From: Nocardia sputorum
GTDB lineage: Bacteria; Actinomycetota; Actinomycetes; Mycobacteriales; Mycobacteriaceae
Length of the DNA: 64,000 bases
Direction of reading: 5' to 3'
Assembly: GCF_027924405.1 (NCBI RefSeq)
Contig: NZ_AP026978.1
Coordinates: 2,976,001 to 3,040,000, forward strand
This document shows, piece after piece, positions 1 through 6,962 of this stretch; the stretch's first letter is position 1; each line of letters starts with the position of its first letter. The position numbers and the translations under genes were made by a program. The notes beneath the pieces were generated by a model. That model did not search any database. It was not told where the DNA came from and worked only from the letters and a program-made list of their open reading frames with translations.

Positions 1-371
1 TCACACTGCTCGTCTCGCCGATCTCCTGGTCGCACCACTGGGTGTGGATCGCACCCGCCCTGTTCGCCGTGGTCGGCTATGCGAGCCGACTGCCTGTCCG
101 GCGCGCGATCGGGTGGTGGGTGACGTTCGTGGTCACCGCGGCGGTGTTCGTCATCGGACCGCACAACTGGCTGCCCGACGGCGAACACCGGGAAACCGCG
201 TGGACGCCCTGGCAGCACTTCATCGGCAACACCTACGTCTGGTTCAGTGTGGTGCTGGTCGTGCTGTTCCTGCTCGCCGGGAAGCGCTCCGTCACCCGGG
301 GCGGGAACCCGTCATCCGGCGAGCCGGTCCGGACGTCCGACGACACGCCCTCGGCGCTGACCACACGCTGA
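1..371 (+). CDS. GT87 (DUF2029) mannosyltransferase, C-terminal end only
   Basis: The frame is open from the window edge, so the start lies outside. The first visible residues read SPISWSHHWVWIAPAL, the hallmark C-terminal motif of GT87 polyprenyl-phosphomannose-dependent alpha-(1,2)-mannosyltransferases (PimE and relatives), integral membrane enzymes that add mannose to lipoglycans on the outer face of the membrane. Three hydrophobic segments follow (roughly APALFAVVGYA, WWVTFVVTAAVFVIG and YVWFSVVLVVLFLLAG), then a polar Ser/Thr-rich tail after a Lys-Arg pair. This is the topology expected for the last helices of the family. The acceptor and exact linkage cannot be told from this fragment. 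Confidence 0.8.
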   Translation, partial: TLLVSPISWSHHWVWIAPALFAVVGYASRLPVRRAIGWWVTFVVTAAVFVIGPHNWLPDGEHRETAWTPWQHFIGNTYVWFSVVLVVLFLLAGKRSVTRGGNPSSGEPVRTSDDTPSALTTR

Positions 372-381
372 GGGGCGGCCG

Positions 382-398
382 GGCGGCGACCCGCCGCC
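382..398 (+). terminator. Possible weak hairpin terminator
   Basis: GGCGGC, a 5-base loop, then GCCGCC, 11 bases after the GT87 stop and just before the convergent SnoaL-like gene ends. No T-tract follows. The position between converging genes is the main support. Confidence 0.3.
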
Positions 399-401
399 AC
401 G

Positions 402-848
402 TCACCCCATGCCGGGTGCGGAGGGCGCGACGAAGAGGAAGCTCTTCTCTTCGACGCGCTGCTTGATCCGCCAACGTCCGTCTACGCGGACGAACGTGTC
501 GAGGTACCAGAGCCCGCACAGCATCATCGTCGGCGGCCCGTCACCGCCGGACACCACCATCGGGTTGTGGCACATCGTCCGCCCGGTGGCCGTGTCGCCG
601 TCGACTTCGATGGACGAGTTGCTGATCAGGTGCTGGAAGGCGGGAAAGTTCGGCAGAACGGAGGCGAGGAACTCCTTCGTCGCCGCCAGATCGCCCACCG
701 AGCCGCCCATGGCGGAGTAATCGATGTGGGCGTCGGGTGTGAACACGTCGTCCAGCAGGTCCCACTGCCGGGTGTCGACCGCGTGCGAATATCGCACCAT
801 CAGGTCTTCGATCTCGAGTCGATCCGAAATCTCCTGCAACGACAGCAT
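402..848 (-). CDS. SnoaL-like / NTF2-fold protein
   Basis: 148 residues with the cone-shaped SnoaL-like pattern: an N-terminal helix (EISDRLEIEDLMVRYSHAVD), then WDLLDDVFTPDAHIDYS and a C-terminal beta section ending DTFVRVDGRWRIKQRVEEK. Family members act as small polyketide or steroid cyclases, isomerases, dehydratases or ring-hydroxylating dioxygenase small subunits, so the reaction cannot be assigned. The Asp/His/Tyr positions typical of catalytic members (Y20, D25, H41, D43) are present. The start is well supported: GGAGG sits 5 bases before the ATG on the minus strand. It is followed on the same strand (towards the window start) only by the converging GT87 gene. Confidence 0.85.
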   Translation of the reverse strand: MLSLQEISDRLEIEDLMVRYSHAVDTRQWDLLDDVFTPDAHIDYSAMGGSVGDLAATKEFLASVLPNFPAFQHLISNSSIEVDGDTATGRTMCHNPMVVSGGDGPPTMMLCGLWYLDTFVRVDGRWRIKQRVEEKSFLFVAPSAPGMG

Positions 849-920
849 GCCCGCCTCCGATTGACGTCGATACCCCGGCTATGCCACCAGGATTCGGCGG
901 GTGAGGCAAGGTCCGTGCGG

Positions 921-1112
921 TTACGCCTTGTGCGGCAGGATGTTCAGTACCAGCGTGAGCCCCGCCACAATGCTCACGCACGCCACCAGGGTGGCGAACG
1001 CCGATTGGGTAAGCGTCGCGATGCCGATCGAAAAGGCAAGGCACGTGGTCAAAGCGAGCGCGCCGGTTCCCGGTTCCACACCGGCGATCCGGGTTGGTCG
1101 GTGATCCGTCAT
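921..1112 (-). CDS. Small two-helix membrane protein, function unknown
   Basis: 63 residues beginning MTDHRPTRIAGVEPGTG, followed by two hydrophobic segments (about residues 18-34 and 36-58) and a short basic end NILPHKA. It matches no family I recognise. The frame is open far upstream, but no upstream part looks like protein, and the ATG at 1112 gives a sensible short polar N-terminus before the first helix. It lies divergent from the trans-aconitate methyltransferase gene and could share its control region. Assignment as a real gene rests on the clean membrane pattern and coding bias. Confidence 0.55.
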   Translation of the reverse strand: MTDHRPTRIAGVEPGTGALALTTCLAFSIGIATLTQSAFATLVACVSIVAGLTLVLNILPHKA

Positions 1113-1231
1113 AGCTATGTAATACCCACGCTGCCTCGTTACGAAACCGTGATAGACAGTCGGCCTTCCGCCTCGGCCTCGATCGCAGGTCGGTGACCCC
1201 GCGGACACAGCTCTGGATGCACGGCAGGCGT

Positions 1232-1249
1232 ACAGTACGTACGTACGGT
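1232..1249. promoter_or_regulatory. 18-bp palindrome, probable repressor operator
   Basis: ACAGTACGTACGTACGGT is palindromic apart from one mismatched pair and contains the self-complementary core GTACGTACGTAC. It ends 25 bp before the start codon of the trans-aconitate methyltransferase gene, in the divergent spacer. Length and symmetry suit a TetR-type dimer or dimer pair. No regulator gene is adjacent, so the cognate protein is unknown. Confidence 0.45.
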
Positions 1250-1274
1250 TTGGTAGAGCCTCTCGGAGTGGCCT

Positions 1275-2039
1275 GTGTGGAATCCTCAGCAATACCTCGC
1301 GTTCGACGACCATCGCTCCCGCCCCTTCTTCGACCTGCTGTCCCGGGTGACGGCGGACGAACCGCGGGTGGTGGTGGACCTGGGCTGCGGCCCTGGGCAC
1401 CTCACGGCGGTCCTCGCCCAGCGCTGGCCCGGCGCGATCGTGCGAGCGCTCGACTCGTCGCCGGAAATGGTCGCGGCCGCGCGTGCGCGCGGGATCGACG
1501 CCGCGCTCGGGGCGGTGCAGGACTGGCAGCCGAGTCCGGAGACCGATGTCGTCGTCTGTAATGCCGTCCTCCACTGGGTGCCCGGACACCCCGATCTGCT
1601 GGCCCGATGGATGCGTCAGCTCCCCTCGGGTGCATTTCTGGCGGTTCAAGTACCCGCGAACTTCGACGCCGCCACGCATCGGGCGATCCGCCAGGTGGCC
1701 GCCCGCGACGAGTGGCGCGACAGCCTCGACCGAGCGGGCATCCTCGAGCCGCGGGCGGTACTCGATCCTGGCGCGTACGCCGACCTGCTCGACCTGGCCG
1801 GCGGGGCGGTCGACGCCTGGGAAACGACCTACTTGCAGCGCTTGACCGGTGACGATCCCGTGCTCGCGTGGGTGACCGGCACGGCGCTGCGACCGGTGCG
1901 CGGCGCGCTCGACGACGCGCAGTGGCAGGAGTTCACCGCACAACTCGCGCCGCTGCTGCGTAGCGCCTACCCTCGGCGAGCCGACGGCACGACCTGGCTG
2001 CCGTTCCGGCGCGTCTTCGCGGTTGCCCAGAGGCGGTAG
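1275..2039 (+). CDS. tam: Trans-aconitate 2-methyltransferase
   Basis: 254 residues, the usual length of the family. It transfers the methyl group of S-adenosylmethionine to trans-aconitate, the spontaneous isomer of cis-aconitate that inhibits aconitase, so it is a metabolite-repair enzyme in the cytosol. Seen here: the N-terminal signature MWNPQQYLAFDDHRSRPFFDL typical of Tam (W-x-P-x-x-Y), SAM motif I VVDLGCGPGHLTAVLA at about residues 32-48, the acidic end of strand 2 (LDSSPEMV), and motif VVVCNAVLHWVPGHPDLL, whose NAVLHW is characteristic. The start is GTG, directly followed by the conserved Trp. An 18-bp palindrome lies 25 bp upstream. Other class I methyltransferases are possible, but the N-terminus and NAVLHW favour Tam strongly. 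Confidence 0.88.
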   Translation: MWNPQQYLAFDDHRSRPFFDLLSRVTADEPRVVVDLGCGPGHLTAVLAQRWPGAIVRALDSSPEMVAAARARGIDAALGAVQDWQPSPETDVVVCNAVLHWVPGHPDLLARWMRQLPSGAFLAVQVPANFDAATHRAIRQVAARDEWRDSLDRAGILEPRAVLDPGAYADLLDLAGGAVDAWETTYLQRLTGDDPVLAWVTGTALRPVRGALDDAQWQEFTAQLAPLLRSAYPRRADGTTWLPFRRVFAVAQRR

Positions 2040-2162
2040 CGCGGGGGCAGGCGAGCGCGGACAAGACCCGGACAATCGTATGTCCGCACACGGTGTTCGG
2101 CCGGGGCGCCGTGGTGACCCCGCACCTGGCGGCGGCGGTGTCTCGATTCGGTGCGCGGCTGG

Positions 2163-2453
2163 TCACCGAGCCTGCTCGTGTGCCGTCGACAGCAGCCGGT
2201 CGACCCGGCTGCGCAGTTCGCCGGTCACGGCGGGCAGGCCGATCGACGGAAGCTCGGCCACCACGTTGGCCGCGAGAACCCGCAGCTTGGTGTTGGTTTC
2301 CTGGGATCGGACGCGCAGGATGGCGAACGCCTGCTCGGCGTCGAGGCCGTAGACGAGCATCACCGCGCCCTTGGCTTGTTCGATCACCGCCCGCGCGGCT
2401 ACCGGATCGATGTCACCGGCCGCTGTGCCGTCAGCGTCATAACTCACACGCAC
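2163..2453 (-). CDS. ANTAR-domain RNA-binding antiterminator protein
   Basis: 96 residues that are almost entirely one ANTAR domain, the three-helix module that binds tandem stem-loops in nascent RNA and prevents termination. The signature IEQAKGAVMLVYGLDAEQAF, then LRVRSQETNTKLRVLAANVV is clear at about residues 24-66. There is no GAF, PAS or receiver domain to sense a signal, and the frame begins directly after a stop codon with GTG. It is therefore either a stand-alone ANTAR protein, which is common in Nocardia and mycobacteria, or the remnant of a GAF-ANTAR protein. No paired hexaloop RNA target was recognised in the window. Confidence 0.82.
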   Translation of the reverse strand: MRVSYDADGTAAGDIDPVAARAVIEQAKGAVMLVYGLDAEQAFAILRVRSQETNTKLRVLAANVVAELPSIGLPAVTGELRSRVDRLLSTAHEQAR

Positions 2454-2624
2454 GCACTACCCGTCCGAGGCCGTCTGACACCGGCTCGCGGCGGAGAAAC
2501 GATGGCGCGGCGGATGTCCTCGGCCACAGGGGAGGGTTGACGCGAGCCCCGCGGATCGCGATACTTCGAACGTCATAGCGATTGCGTATAACTCGTCCTG
2601 TGGAAACGCTACGGAGACAGATCA

Positions 2625-2906
2625 ATGATGATCCATACGGCAGTCGAAACATTTCTTCTGGCTCAGGTGGACGACCCGGTCCCCGAGGCTCCCCCGAACT
2701 CGGAGAAAATCCTCCAGCTCTTCCGATATTTCACGTGGTTCGTGATTCTCTCGGGAGTCGCCGGAATCACCTATGCCGGGGGCAAATTCGCTTGGGAGAA
2801 GTGGAACGGTGGTCCACTGGCTTCCGCGAAAATGGTCGCCGGCGGCATGCTCGGCGGGGTCATCGCCACCAGTGCGGGGACGATTATGAACGCGCTGATC
2901 GGCTGA
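2625..2906 (+). CDS. Small two-TM protein with pilin-like topology
   Basis: 93 residues with a short N-terminal region ending LLAQVDDPVPEAPPN, then two hydrophobic segments separated by a charged loop: FRYFTWFVILSGVAGITYAG (about 34-53) and MVAGGMLGGVIATSAGTIMNAL (about 70-91), with KFAWEKWNGG between. This outline resembles TrbC/VirB2-like subunits and small proteins found in actinobacterial conjugative elements, but no other transfer gene is present, so function is unknown. Two ATG codons stand in tandem at 2625 and 2628, with GGAGA 7 bases before the first. It is followed by a convergent small gene. Confidence 0.6.
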   Translation: MMIHTAVETFLLAQVDDPVPEAPPNSEKILQLFRYFTWFVILSGVAGITYAGGKFAWEKWNGGPLASAKMVAGGMLGGVIATSAGTIMNALIG

Positions 2907-2940
2907 GGCGGTCGTCCGCGTGCCGTGCCTCCCACCGCCG

Positions 2941-3141
2941 TCAGTCGTCGACCTCCAGTTCGACCAATTGCGCTGGTGTGAAAGATTTCTCGCGCCGGTT
3001 GGTTTCCACGCCGAAAACGGCGACCACGAGGTCGCCGCCCGGCTGGACCACTCCCGCCTGTGTGAGGGTGCCGTACCCGACGACGGATTCGCCCACGTGA
3101 TCGGCGAGTTCCGCGGCGGGCACACGAATTGTCCTGCTCAT
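2941..3141 (-). CDS. Small beta-rich hypothetical protein
   Basis: 66 residues, MSRTIRVPAAELADHVGESV, followed by alternating polar and hydrophobic stretches (GYGTLTQAGVV, GGDLVVAVFGVETN) suggestive of a small beta barrel, and an acidic end VELEVDD. I do not recognise a family. A GAGGT sequence 5 bases before the ATG supports translation. It converges on the two-TM protein gene. Confidence 0.5.
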   Translation of the reverse strand: MSRTIRVPAAELADHVGESVVGYGTLTQAGVVQPGGDLVVAVFGVETNRREKSFTPAQLVELEVDD

Positions 3142-3314
3142 GGGGCACCTCTATCGGGTCGAAGTGTCACTGGTTGCGGTGTCACTGTTCGCAAGAATCG
3201 ATCCTAATCCGCGGTGACATCCGCCGAACCCCCCTGTTTCCGTCGAATCGCATCGCGGCGCGCGGACCGCGGCAAACTCCGCCGTCAAGACGGAATTCCC
3301 TGTGCCGTAACGAT

Positions 3315-3740
3315 TCACCCTCGCGATCTTGACCGGTTCGTGACCAGTGCGAGCGCGTCGGCGACCTTCGCCTGGAAGTGCGGGCACTCGCGGAAGTCCT
3401 CGGCCGCGCAGTCGAGAGCGTGTGAGATGGTCTCCAGCGCGGCGGTGGCCTGCGCGATCCGATGAACGAGCTGATCTCGGTGCGCACGCAGCAGGTCGCG
3501 GCGCGCGGTCCGGTCGGACGCCGCGGCGAATAGTGCGACGAGTTCGTCCAGCGCCAGACCCGACCGCTTCCCGAGCAATATCATCGCGACGGTCTCCGCG
3601 TCGTCGTCGTGATACCGGCGCCGACCGGCGCCGTCCCGCCGCGGCGCGAGCAATCCGACGTCCTCCCAGTGTCGCAGCACATGGGTGGCCAGGCCGAAAC
3701 GCGCTGCCAGCTCACCGATCGAGATGTCGCCGCCCGCCAT
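3315..3740 (-). CDS. MerR-family transcriptional regulator
   Basis: 141 residues. The N-terminal winged HTH reads ISIGELAARFGLATHVLRHWEDVGLLAPRRDGAGRRRYHDDDAE (about residues 6-50), the MerR pattern in which a helix-turn-helix and wing recognise a dyad inside an over-long promoter spacer. A dimerisation helix follows, and the C-terminus has two cysteines in HALDCAAEDFRECPHF (about residues 109-124) that could bind a metal or sense redox state, though many members with this ending have no known ligand. The gene starts 9 bp after the upstream methyltransferase stop on the same strand, so the two form one operon and the regulator probably controls it. A dyad consistent with this lies ahead of the operon. 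Confidence 0.85.
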   Translation of the reverse strand: MAGGDISIGELAARFGLATHVLRHWEDVGLLAPRRDGAGRRRYHDDDAETVAMILLGKRSGLALDELVALFAAASDRTARRDLLRAHRDQLVHRIAQATAALETISHALDCAAEDFRECPHFQAKVADALALVTNRSRSRG

Positions 3741-3749
3741 AGCCGCACT

Positions 3750-4304
3750 CTAGGCGACGCGAGCGGTGAGCCGCGCGTACAGCCCGATCGGATGACGCCG
3801 CGGACGCACCGTCTCCCGCCGTACCGTCGCCGCGTCGAAAAAGCGCCGTAATGCGCTGAGCCCAGCCGCCGCCCGCACGAATCGGAAGTCGTAGATGGCC
3901 ACGGCGCCGCCGGGGCGCAGTACCCGTGCCAGCTCCGCGACCGCGCGGTCCAGATCCGGCCACTCGTGCATGCTCAAACTCGAGACGACCAGGTCGAAGC
4001 TGTCGTCGGGATAGGGCAGCGCGGCCACGTCACCGACCGCCAACTCGGTCGCGCTGCCGGAGAGCGTCGTCTCGGCGAGATCGATCATGTGCGGGGACAG
4101 GTCCACGCCGTGCAGCCGCAGGTCCGGCCGACGAGAACGCAGCCGTGCCAGCATTTTTCCCGGACCTGTCCCCACGTCCAGCACCCACGCGCCGGGCCGC
4201 GCGGACGCGTCGATGTCGGCGGCGATCCGGCGGTAGAGGCCCCCGAGCAGGCGAGATGCCCGCTGGTCGTATCCCCGGCTCTGTTTTTCTCCGAACGTTG
4301 TCAT
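3750..4304 (-). CDS. Class I SAM-dependent methyltransferase
   Basis: 184 residues of the Methyltransf_11 type. Motif I WVLDVGTGPGKMLARL, the strand-2 acidic residue in LRLHGVDLSPHMIDLA, then LPYPDDSFDLVVSSLSMHEW and VLRPGGAVAIYDFRF make a complete SAM fold. The substrate is unknown. A small molecule is likely because there is no added domain. The ATG at 4304 is chosen over an in-frame TTG two codons upstream because GAGGAGAGG sits at normal distance from it. It is first in an operon with the MerR regulator, whose probable operator lies about 40 bp upstream. Confidence 0.85.
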   Translation of the reverse strand: MTTFGEKQSRGYDQRASRLLGGLYRRIAADIDASARPGAWVLDVGTGPGKMLARLRSRRPDLRLHGVDLSPHMIDLAETTLSGSATELAVGDVAALPYPDDSFDLVVSSLSMHEWPDLDRAVAELARVLRPGGAVAIYDFRFVRAAAGLSALRRFFDAATVRRETVRPRRHPIGLYARLTARVA

Positions 4305-4340
4305 GATCAACCTCTCCTCGTGGTGCGCTCAGCTTGCGAG

Positions 4341-4356
4341 TTGAGGTCGACCTGAA
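4341..4356. promoter_or_regulatory. MerR-type dyad in the methyltransferase-merR promoter
   Basis: TTGAGGTCGACCTGAA is palindromic with one mismatched pair around a perfect AGGTCGACCT core. On the minus strand it directly follows a TTGACTT -35-like hexamer, the arrangement expected for MerR operators that lie between -35 and -10. It begins 37 bp ahead of the methyltransferase ATG. Confidence 0.45.
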
Positions 4357-4386
4357 GTCAAGAGAAGTACGGTGTGGGTCGAGCGG

Positions 4387-5145
4387 TCACGGCTGTGCCG
4401 GGTACTTCCGCGTGAGCCATTGCTGGAAGGTCGGCCCGGCGAGGATGGCGCCCGGTCCGGGCAAAAGGGCACCGTCGGCCTGCAGTTCGTGATCCGGGTC
4501 GTCGAGGTCGACGATCTCCTCGACTCGCGCCGGTTCACCTCGTCGAGCCGCGACGTCGGCCGCGGCCGCGGCGAGGTTCAGCTCCTCCGGTCCGGCGATT
4601 TCGACCGATTCGGGTGCCGTCTCGGCGACGGCGAGATGCGCCAACTGCTCTGCGACGGTGCGGGCGGCCACGAGCTGGGCGCGATACTTCGGGACGTAGG
4701 CGGTGTCGCCGCGAGTAGTCCAGTCGAGCATCATCTCGGTGAATTCGTGGAACTGGGCCGCGCGCAGGATCCGCACCGGCACGGGACCTTCCCGGTAGGC
4801 GTTCTCCTGGGCGAGTTTCCCGGCGTAGTGGCCCGCGGTGAACCGATCGATCCCGATGATCGAGACCAGCACGATCCGCCGCACACCGGCTGCGGCCGCG
4901 GCACGCTGGATATTCCGGGCGACGGTGCGGAAGAACTCGGTCACCGCCTCGGTTTCGGTGGTCGCCGCGTTGATCGCGTCCACCACCACGTCCACCCCGG
5001 CCAAGGCATCCGCCAAGCCGGCTCCGGTTCGGACATCCACCCCCACTGTTCGGCTGATCTCCACGACCTCGTGGCCCTGGGTCCGCAGCACGTCGGTCAC
5101 ATCCCGGCCGATCCGCCCGCTTGCGCCGGCAACCGCTACTCGCAT
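4387..5145 (-). CDS. NAD(P)-binding atypical SDR reductase / epimerase-like protein
   Basis: 252 residues with an N-terminal Rossmann motif VAVAGASGRIGRDVTDVL (residues 3-20), which fits the NmrA/atypical SDR glycine pattern GASGxxG. Later parts read RRIVLVSIIGIDRF and then VPVRILRAAQFHEF, as in NAD(P)H-binding proteins that act as quinone or flavin reductases or as redox sensors. The classical YxxxK pair is not obvious (there is AGHYAGKLAQE, Y-x-x-K), so catalysis is uncertain. The ATG at 5145 is preceded by AAGGAG at good spacing. An inverted repeat lies 15 bp upstream of the start. It is transcribed alone. Confidence 0.78.
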   Translation of the reverse strand: MRVAVAGASGRIGRDVTDVLRTQGHEVVEISRTVGVDVRTGAGLADALAGVDVVVDAINAATTETEAVTEFFRTVARNIQRAAAAAGVRRIVLVSIIGIDRFTAGHYAGKLAQENAYREGPVPVRILRAAQFHEFTEMMLDWTTRGDTAYVPKYRAQLVAARTVAEQLAHLAVAETAPESVEIAGPEELNLAAAAADVAARRGEPARVEEIVDLDDPDHELQADGALLPGPGAILAGPTFQQWLTRKYPAQP

Positions 5146-5159
5146 CGCAATCTCCTTCG

Positions 5160-5176
5160 ACTCACGTTCGGTGAGT
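5160..5176. promoter_or_regulatory. Inverted repeat ahead of the SDR gene
   Basis: ACTCAC, a 5-base spacer, GTGAGT, perfect arms, located 15-31 bp upstream of the SDR start codon, where a repressor would block transcription. No regulator gene is adjacent. Confidence 0.35.
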
Positions 5177-5402
5177 GGACGAAACGACGACGGCGGGTGT
5201 GACATGACGAAGGCAGTCGTGACAGTGCCGCCGCGACGGTCGATCCACGTGCGGCGGCAACTACTGTCGCGCTGCCTCCTTGCGTCTGTTCGCGCGAGAC
5301 TCGGCGGGATGCCCCCGCACACCGCCGAGTACCTGGACTGAAACTATTTCCGACCGAAAAGTGCGACGCACCTCGCCTAGGCGCGGCCGCACAGCTTCCG
5401 CA

Positions 5403-5573
5403 TCAGATGCAGAAGACAACGCTGCCGAGCGGAACGCAGAGTACAACCGAGCCCCATACCGGCGTCGCGACGTCCGATGGCGTCGTTTCGGCAGAAGCGG
5501 CGGGAGCCGCGATGACGCCCAAGGAGACGGCCATTGTGGTCGCGGCCAGGATCTTCGTGATTTTGGTGGACAT
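5403..5573 (-). CDS. Secreted two-cysteine micropeptide precursor
   Basis: 56 residues. A typical Sec signal peptide is visible: positively charged start MSTKITK, hydrophobic core ILAATTMAVSLGVIAAP, and an AXA cleavage site ASA before E29. Cleavage would leave a 28-residue peptide rich in Val, Thr and Pro with two cysteines in VVLCVPLGSVVFC, eight residues apart near the C-terminus and able to form one disulfide. No family is recognised. The ATG at 5573 is preceded by AAGGA at 7 bases, and the longer upstream frame would destroy the signal peptide. It could be a small exported structural or antimicrobial-type peptide, but nothing here proves a function. Confidence 0.6.
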   Translation of the reverse strand: MSTKITKILAATTMAVSLGVIAAPAASAETTPSDVATPVWGSVVLCVPLGSVVFCI

Positions 5574-6086
5574 TGTGCATCCTTCGACTCGAGTGAAACT
5601 TATCTCTGACTCACGATTTTCATGCTTCACCTATAGAGCAGTGAACACCAGGCAAAGAAATGTCAAGTTCCCCGCCGGCGCGTAACGGGAAGATCACCGA
5701 GGGTGCTTTTTCCGGGGTGGCGGCTCCGTTGTCGCGGCGAAAACAAACCTGGAGACTCTTTACTCCCCGCACCTTGCCCGAATTGTGCTCTTCCAAAGGA
5801 ATCGGAAATATTCGGCCGCGGGGGACCAACTCTATACGGCGACGGCGCTGCGTCGCGGTATACGACTCGCCGCCGCTATCGCGGCTCCACCGGCGAATTG
5901 ATTCGGGCGTTGAAGGTAGCGCCGGTCGGTAACGGTGATCGTTACGTCGCTGCCGCGATCGCGCACGGGCCGTAGAGGTTACGCCGGCCTGCGCTCGAAG
6001 ACCCGGTGGCATAGTGCACCGTGCACTTCCCACCGGCGGTGAGTCCGCTCCGAATTCGGACACCGACACGACCTTAAACTGAGGCA
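5574..6086. other. 513-bp non-coding stretch between divergent genes
   Basis: The left part holds the promoter region of the micropeptide and is less GC-rich than its surroundings. A perfect short inverted repeat GTAACG-GTGAT-CGTTAC is at 5929-5945. Open frames here lack coding character. No RNA gene was recognised. Confidence 0.5.
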
Positions 6087-6845
6087 ATGGTGCAGCCAAC
6101 GCCGTGGCAGTCGGACGAAGCTCGAGACGGCCGATCCGACCAGCCCGACGAGGCGAAGAGCGGCGCCGTACCGGCAAAGGCGATTCTGGCCGCGCTGCGC
6201 GGGCATTGGGGTTACGTGTGGGCCGCGGTCGGCAGCCTGGTGACGCTGGTGCTGCTGTTCCAGCCGTGGCTCACCGCCGCCGGCGCCGACGGCAAGGTCA
6301 GCACCAACGCGTTCGGCCGGATGGAGATCACGACGCGATTCCTCAACGTCTGGTCGCGGTCGGCCCCGCCCGGTGCGCGGGTCACCGGCTTCTGGGCACT
6401 GCTCGCCAGCGCCGCGATCATCGTCGTCGTTTTCTCGGTCGTGGTGAACCTGCGTCTGCGCATCGAGGCGCTCGATCGGCTGGCCACGCTGGCGACGTTG
6501 GCGGGGGCGGTGCTCGTGGTGATCACCGTGCTCTACATCAACAGCAAGGGCCCCGAGCTGAAGGCGATGGTCGGACGCAAGTCGGATCTCGGCGGACAGA
6601 TCGGGTCGTTGATGAACTGGGCGTTCGGCAACGGCAGACTCGTCGTGCCCGGCATCGGTCAGGTCGCGTACACGTCCGCGACGCTCACGCCGTGGTCGCT
6701 GCTGGCGGGCGTGACATCGCTGGGCTCCGCGGTTGCCGCCCTCACCCAGTGGATCCGCAACCGATCCAGCGGTCTGTTCCGTCTACCGGGGGGCATCCGG
6801 ATCGTGACGACGAAACGGTCTGGCGAATCCGAAGACGCCGACTGA
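6087..6845 (+). CDS. Four-TM membrane protein, function unknown
   Basis: 252 residues with a polar N-terminal region of about 35 residues. The hydrophobic segments are WGYVWAAVGSLVTLVLLFQPWL (about 41-62), GFWALLASAAIIVVVFSVVVNL (about 101-122), LATLATLAGAVLVVITVLYIN (about 132-152) and a last one around SLLAGVTSLGSAVAALTQW (about 205-223). The C-terminus is basic. A Gly/Asn-rich extracytoplasmic loop lies between segments 3 and 4. Proteins of this outline are common in Nocardia and Rhodococcus as hypothetical membrane proteins. I cannot assign a role, and there is no clear operon partner: the next gene begins 117 bp later after a hairpin. Confidence 0.75.
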   Translation: MVQPTPWQSDEARDGRSDQPDEAKSGAVPAKAILAALRGHWGYVWAAVGSLVTLVLLFQPWLTAAGADGKVSTNAFGRMEITTRFLNVWSRSAPPGARVTGFWALLASAAIIVVVFSVVVNLRLRIEALDRLATLATLAGAVLVVITVLYINSKGPELKAMVGRKSDLGGQIGSLMNWAFGNGRLVVPGIGQVAYTSATLTPWSLLAGVTSLGSAVAALTQWIRNRSSGLFRLPGGIRIVTTKRSGESEDAD

Positions 6846-6877
6846 CCGTTCGGCGATGCCCGGTGTCCGCTGCTGCC

Positions 6878-6897
6878 GCCCGGCATGCGGGCCGGGC
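6878..6897 (+). terminator. Hairpin after the four-TM protein gene
   Basis: GCCCGGC, 6-base loop, GCCGGGC: a perfect 7-bp GC stem 33 bp after the stop. No T-tract, as usual in actinobacteria. Confidence 0.4.
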
Positions 6898-6962
6898 CGT
6901 CGTGCGAACCCCCTTGCGCATGACCGGTCTGATCGGGTACCCCGGATATCAGGAGGTGTTCG

